From Acorus gramineus (lineage: Eukaryota > Streptophyta > Magnoliopsida > Acorales > Acoraceae), in contig CM060850.1 in the NCBI GenBank assembly GCA_030737835.1, positions 18,886,032 to 18,950,031 on the forward strand: a DNA stretch of 64,000 bases. Reading direction: 5' to 3'. How positions within the stretch are numbered: position 1 is the stretch's first letter; every line of letters starts with the position of its first letter. Under the pieces are notes generated by a model, which worked only from the letters and a program-made list of their open reading frames with translations, did no database searches and had not been told where the DNA came from. A program made the translations under genes and the position numbers. Below, piece by piece: positions 58,746 to 64,000 of the stretch.

Positions 58746-59010
58746 TTATCGGAGAGGAGAAATGGATTTTAGAAGAAAAAAAGGGAGCGTTCGATGAAGA
58801 AGGGTTCGAATGTGAAAGGAGAGGATGAGTTGGAAAATAAAAGGTTTGAAGGGTATTTTTAGATGTTCAAAGAAGGGATATGACGGAAACTGTGAAGTTG
58901 GACTTAAAAATAATTGGTTTGGGAGAAAGCTCAAAAAAGTCAAGGGATCTAAAAATAATAGAGGGGTGGCTCGGAGGACCTCTAATTAATTTCCCCCTTT
59001 TTTTTTTATA
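58746..59010. other. Candidate terminal region of a DNA transposon
   Basis: Purine-rich sequence ends in GAGGGGTGGCTCGGAGGACC-TCTAATTAATTTCCCCC and a T run. The reverse strand looks like a terminal region of a Mutator-like element, and a C48 gene remnant lies upstream. No partner terminal repeat is visible in the window, so this is only a suggestion. Confidence 0.25.
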
Positions 59011-59100
59011 GGAAAATCTAATCTCTTTGGGATGATCAAATATTAACCCTAAACTTCACAGGTGTATAAGTTTAAACTTACATGAAATCGGGAACCTAAT

Positions 59101-59331
59101 CTCTGATACCATATGTAATACCTCTAAAAATCTAATCTCACACATAAGGTGATTTTTGGTTCGCTTCAAAATATAGTCTAGAATGTGAACCAATCTTTTT
59201 TAATTAAGGTATCTTCATAATTAATTATCCAAAATCCTCACAATATATATACATGATTTGATTTGATAAAATTTAATACAACACATAAACCTGAATGCAA
59301 TTATCTAGTGGGAACCATTAGATAATATATG
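59101..59331 (-). mobile_element. LTR fragment of a different retrotransposon, with primer-binding site
   Basis: The minus strand has TGGTATCAGAG (59101-59111), a primer-binding site for initiator-Met tRNA, after an LTR-type end (...GAGGTATTACA, ending at 59114). The LTR text 59114-59331 is unlike the main family and is cut by the LTR at 59332. Confidence 0.6.
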
Positions 59332-60766
59332 TGTCACGCCCCAGGGCGGCCGTCTCTGAGACGTGGCAATAATAAAATATCAGCTATCAATACCTGAGGT
59401 CAATGAAGACTCCAACAACAACACACAAGGTGGCAAAGCAAGGATAATGATAACTGACTGAAAAGCGGAAGCATAATATATAAACAATGTCTGTAACTCA
59501 AAAACATTATTACAGACTCGAATACACAATCACTGTCTTGTGAGAGCCAAGTCTAGACCAAAGAAAATACAACCTGTGCCACATGCACGATTTACAATAC
59601 ATACAATGACTCTAGGACTGCTGACAGCCTCGCACTCGCCATCCGCCGGAAGAACTCTCCACGCCCATAAGACCACGCCACAGGAAAGCTCCAGCTCCAC
59701 GCCAAACTGCCCCTGAAAAGAAACAGTATGCGAGGGGTGAGCTACAAGCTCAGTGAGTGGCTGGAAACCAATCACCATACAACAGTTCAATACATAAGCA
59801 CTTTCCTTTCAAGGAAAACATGGGTGGAAACCCATGGATAACAGGGTCACGCGGCAGTGCGACCAACCTCACCCTCACCCTCACTCTCGGAGGGAGACTC
59901 TTGGGACTTTTGGGGAGAGACCATACCGTTGGTTGAGGAGACCCGGGATTACTGGTCTACACATCACTACTGGATCATCTACATTAGGATAACTGCCCCA
60001 CGATGTCCTTGAACATCGATACACAACCGGACCCAACAACTATGGGAACGGACGAACAACGAATGGGTCACGCGGCGATGAGTCTTCACCTCATCCTCAC
60101 CCTCACCCCTTAAAGGTGACATAGGACTTTTGGAAGAGACTTAGACTGCTCTACACCCTTGGTCCACCGGTAGCCCTTTCCCCACGCAGCCTCTACCTGG
60201 TATACTCCCACAATCAGTACGCTTCCGAACGCGTCGGTGGTACCTACGGATGGGAACCCTCTGTCAGGATAGCTGTAATCGCCGGGGAGTCCCTGCATCG
60301 GATCCAACGAAGGGGAGAATGATTCCACGCTCGCAATATCATTCGTTAACCCTCTCCCGGGTAGCCTCTACCTGGTATACTCCCACGATCAGTACGCTCC
60401 CGAATGCATCGGTGGTACCTACGGATGGGAGCCCTCTGTTAGGACAGCTACACCCGGGCCCCCTCAACACGGACGACACTGGGAGTAAACATTCCATGTT
60501 CGCAAAGCGAACCCAATGGAAAACAACTACTCTCGATAATCACTTATCGAGATATCGAATACTACTGTACTCCCAAACCATTGCGTCGTTCAGACACAAA
60601 GGGGAGTGACACGCCCCAACTACCGGCTTAACAAATTGTTAAGATAATGAATCCTCCTGAATTCCAAACGAGGGCATCGCTCGGATGCACGGGCGATTTC
60701 ATCCCTAGCGCTCTAACTAATAAGGTACAACCCGACCGCGGGTCATACCCACGCCTATTCCAGCTG

Positions 60767-61385
60767 TCCTGGGTCTCTTCGACCAACGGTATGGTCTCTC
60801 CCCAAAAGTCCCAAGAGTCTTCCTCCGGGAGTGAGGGTGAGGGTGAGGTTGGTCGCGCCGCCGCGTGACCCTGTTATCCATGGGTTTCTACCCATGTTTT
60901 TCCTTGAAAGAAAATTGTTTTAGTATTGAATTGTTGTATGGTGATTGGTTTCCAGCCACTCACTGAGCTTGTAGCTCACCCCTCGCATACTGTTTCTTTT
61001 TAGGGGCAGTGTTGGGCGTGGAGTTGGAGCTTCCCTGTGGCGTGGTCTTATGGGCGTGGAGCGTTCTTCCGGCGGGTGGCGAGTGCGAGGCTGTCAGCAG
61101 TCCTAGAGTCATTTTATGTATTGTAAATCGTGTATGTGGCACAGGTTGTATTTTATTTGGTCTAGACTTGGCTCTCACAGGATAGTGATTGTGTATTCGA
61201 GTCTGTAATAATGTTTTTGGTTTACAGACATTGTTTATATATTATGCTTCCGCTTTTCAGTCAGTTATCATTATCCTTGCTTTGCCACTTTTTGTGTTTT
61301 GTTGGAGTCGTTATTGACCTCAGGTATTGATAGCTGATATTTTATTATTGCCACGTCTCGGGGACGGCCGCCCTGGGGCGTGACA
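60767..61385 (+). mobile_element. 5'-truncated type A LTR fragment, plus strand
   Basis: Only the last roughly 620 bp of a type A LTR is present, from TCCTGGGTCTC to GGGGCGTGACA. The surrounding reverse LTR lacks about 35 bp at this point (between CGCCTATTCCAG and TATATATCCAGG), so the insertion came with a deletion or was trimmed later. No TSD is present. Confidence 0.8.
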
Positions 61386-62861
61386 TATATATATATCCAG
61401 GAGAATTATATCTAGCTATGTGCATGAACCGTATGCACAATCATCTAATAATTGACCATAAGGGTGACCCCTAACATGGATTTACATCATAAACAACAAA
61501 TCATACAACATGCATACATGGTATGGCCCACTTAAACATGCATACGTGGCCATTAATCATATAAGCACACAAGGCATAACTTAAGCATGCGTTGGATATC
61601 ACCAACTTAAAAGAAAGGGTCAAGCGCGATCTCGCGCACTAACAGGTGCATGCCAATATTCCAAACGAACCTGAGTCGAGTAGGAAATCGCATCTACTTA
61701 CTCAGTTCATGCAGAGGGAGAGGGCGAGAGAGATCATCATCTCATGAAGCTGGTCGAAGCTGGTCATAGCTTTACCCCATTAGCATGGGCGCAACAACTA
61801 CACCACGCCCTCGAGTCTTATCGCAAGGGAATATTAGGCAGGTGCCCGTTATTAACCTAGACTTAATCATGCTGGATATTCCAATTAATATGGTGGGAGT
61901 AGTATTACAATACTACCTAAGGCATGCCATATTCTATACATCCATACTAGAGGGGCGCATGCAATACAATCATACATACATGGATACAATACATGCCATA
62001 TATGCCTAGCATGCAAGATATCTAACATATTATAGTTTAAGCATGGCCATACTACTTATCTACACAAGTAGTATGGCTAGGGGGCCCCATCGATGCGTGA
62101 CGCGCGACTACGCGCGCTGAGCGCATCCCGAGGGGGAGGGATTGGATCAAACCACTCACCGATACCGCCGCGCGTCCGGTCTACGAGATCTGCACAACAC
62201 AACCAATGATCCATAATTAATTATGGAACCTCCTACCACACATATAAGCCTACTTCATGAAGACCCTAACCCCTGATACTTCCATATTATCACACAAGAC
62301 ACATGCAAACAACTCCTTGACACTCAACCAAACAAAACTGCCAAACCTGCTGCAACCAGCCCTACTAATTGATCTCCACAGCACCCAATACACTTCCAAA
62401 AATTATGAAATAAAACGTGCACATTCTCTGATATGCTGGGATCATAATCCATGAAGACATAAATTTGGCCTCTACAAGCCTGAAATAAATTATTTCCAGA
62501 AGCAGGTCAATTCCTACGCGAATATGGACAGGCCATGCAAAATAGGTTCTAACTTACACCACAGATATCATAATGACCCCAAATTTCATATATAACAACT
62601 AGAGACATAGATGATCATATCATAGGGAGACATAATCCTAAAAATGTGTCTCTAAATACTAGATGCACTGAGATCTTTAAAATACAGAGTGCTGCCTTAC
62701 CAAAACAAGGGGAGGGAAATGGGGAGATGCGGGGTTCTCGACACACCCACGACCACCTCAACCACCACCACCACTACCACCACCTCATCAGCATCTCCTC
62801 AAGCCCTTCATGGCAGAAAACAGGGGTGCAAAGGGGCATGAGAAGGGGATAGAGAGAAGAG

Positions 62862-62862
<1 letters not shown>

Positions 62863-62893
<31 letters not shown>
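62863..62893. repeat. (AAC)10 microsatellite
   Basis: A run of ACA/AAC triplets within the LTR at 59332-63004. Related LTRs have only a few triplets here. Confidence 0.85.
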
Positions 62894-63004
62894 CATACTC
62901 ACCCTTTCTCACTCTTTCTTGTGCTTCTTCTTCATCTTTTCCTTCAATTGCTTCTTCCTCCTCCTTCTTCACACACAAAGAGGAGAAAAAAAAAAGACCA
63001 AGAG

Positions 63005-63494
63005 TGTTGTGTCTGTGTCATTTGGAGCGCTCTGTTTGAAGATTTGGGTACATAATTTTTTTTTCCCTAAGTTATGTATTCCTGATTTGGTATTTGGATT
63101 TGATTTTGTAAAAATCCAAGATGAATAGGTTTAATTATGATTTTATTTTGAGATGTCCAGTTTTGAGTTAGCTTTCGCACAGAAGTAGAATTAGATCAAC
63201 TGGATTCTTGTAGTAAAAGTTATGGGTATTTTTCCAAGTATACCCCGGGGATGGAAATTCTGGCAGCAGCCCTGCTCGATGTTTAGCTCTAATTTCGGAT
63301 TAGCTAGAGGGATTATCTGATCATGGCATAAACATGAAAGTTGTAGATAATCTTCTTAGCTTTCCATCGGTCTTGGAATCAAGCAATTCGGAGCTGTATC
63401 GAGGAAGTTATGGCTGTTCCAGTGAAGCTTGCGCAGAATTTCTAGTCGAAGGGCGACTAGGTCTTTTCCCCTTTAGATATTTGTGTGCTAAAAA

Positions 63495-63533
<39 letters not shown>

Positions 63534-64000
63534 TCACTTCCACGACCAGCCTCTTCTGGTCTCTCCTCTCTTTTCAAACCCCTCCCCCTAGGTGTTTGAT
63601 AAAATGATTCAATGAGAAGAGAAGGTGGAGGTGCTAGTGGTGGTGGATCTTTGTGTTTGTGTGTTGTTTGTTGTTCTCCCCTCTATATCAAGTCCCTTTT
63701 TGCATGTTCTCCCCCCCCCCTGTTTTGCTGCCATGAGGAGGCTGAGGAGGCTGAGTGGAGGTGGTGGTGGTGGTGGTTCCAGTGGCGGCGTTTCGGTACG
63801 CGAAGGGCCCCCGAACCTCTCCCTTTCTTTTCCCTCCCAAGGTGAGCTTCTCCCCTCCTTTTTCTTGGTTTTCTTGGCTTAAGGGGGGTTGTGGGAAAGT
63901 CATGCCTGCTAGGTAGAGGTGTTTGGGGGTGTGTGAGAGGTTGGGAGGGTTAAAATGAGGTTAGGAGGGCTTGGGCGCGCGTTGGGCTCGGTCTGCGTGC
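63005..64000 (+). mobile_element. Start of an LTR (type A), plus strand, truncated by window end
   Basis: It starts TGTTGTGTCTGTGTCATTTGG after AAGAG (63000-63004). It contains a CT microsatellite (63497-63529) and an exon-2 block from about 63733 (CC-ATG start, donor GTGAGC near 63842), reading MRRLRRLSGGGGGGGSSGG then V-S-V-R-E. The acceptor is changed (GCTG for GCAG). The GC-rich block begins at the window end. Confidence 0.85.

Larger units (their letters stand above)
59332..63004 (-). mobile_element. LTR (type A'), minus strand, right part outside window
   Basis: It starts TGTCACGCCCCAGGGCGGCC after ATATG (59327-59331). It contains a degenerate repeat array, the micro-exon 62160-62189 (30 nt, minus), the AT-rich intron (about 62200-62680) and an exon-2 block near 62700-62810. 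It is interrupted by a forward LTR fragment (60767-61385) and by a forward LTR from 63005. Confidence 0.87.

Noticed and set aside
58746..58943. 65-residue minus-strand frame rich in Phe, Leu and Ser
   Set aside because: It is low-complexity text from a purine/pyrimidine-rich terminal region. No conserved motif or neighbouring gene supports it.
59101..59111. CTCTGATACCA as part of a tRNA gene
   Set aside because: No cloverleaf could be built around it. It sits beside an LTR-type end and is a primer-binding site.

Overview
The window reads as intergenic DNA from a repeat-rich flowering plant. I recognise no intact host gene, tRNA or rRNA. About 95% of it is nested Ty3/Gypsy-type LTR retrotransposon sequence from one family. 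The evidence is TG...CA termini, 5-bp target-site duplications (TSDs), primer-binding sites matching initiator-Met tRNA, polypurine tracts, and gag, protease, reverse transcriptase and integrase remnants. The species cannot be named from sequence alone.

Layout. (1) 1-6422: 3' end of a plus-strand element (pol remnant, polypurine tract, 3' LTR) with a reverse solo LTR (2184-4844) inside its LTR. (2) 6423-13769: a reverse LTR split by a reverse solo LTR (6849-10606). (3) 13770-14113, 50584-50630 and 56556-59331: three pieces of one older AT-rich locus that carries C48/Ulp1-like peptidase remnants in opposite orientations. (4) 14114-50583: one reverse element that split that locus. Its 3' LTR holds a complete reverse element (14945-25005, itself hit by the solo LTR 20909-23770) and a forward solo LTR (26096-29764). 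Its interior holds a foreign LTR fragment, two fused reverse LTRs (32106-46063) and a rearranged gag-bearing element with LTRs in opposite orientations (32694-41939), itself hit by the solo LTR 36269-39321. Its 5' LTR is 46513-50583. (5) 50631-56555: a forward solo LTR split by another (51957-55238). (6) 59332-64000: a reverse LTR containing a forward LTR fragment, then the start of another forward LTR.

LTR classes used below. Type A starts TGTTATGCCTGTGTCATTTGG. A' is like A at both ends but has an AT-rich middle. Type B starts TGTTATATATGTGTCAC. Type C starts TGTTATATTTGTGTCAC or close to it and has CTGCTGG soon after. All end GGCCGCCCTGGGGCGTGACA or close to it.

The most unusual signal is inside the LTRs. 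On the sense strand every full-length class carries the same ordered set of splice-like boundaries: acceptor, about 100-nt exon and GTAAGT/GTGAGG donor; then TTGCAG acceptor, a 30-39-nt micro-exon and a GTGAGT donor followed by a hairpin; then a hairpin, a TTTTCCCCAG-type acceptor and a terminal exon. In types B and C the micro-exon and terminal exon are phase-compatible and end at the same TAG. The long putative intron between the first two exons is GC-rich in A, B and C but unrelated AT-rich sequence in A'. This looks like a spliced transcript unit carried by the LTR. Coding potential is suggestive, not shown. The window-wide ORFs rich in Arg, Ala and Gly are by-products of the GC-rich intron and are not annotated as genes.
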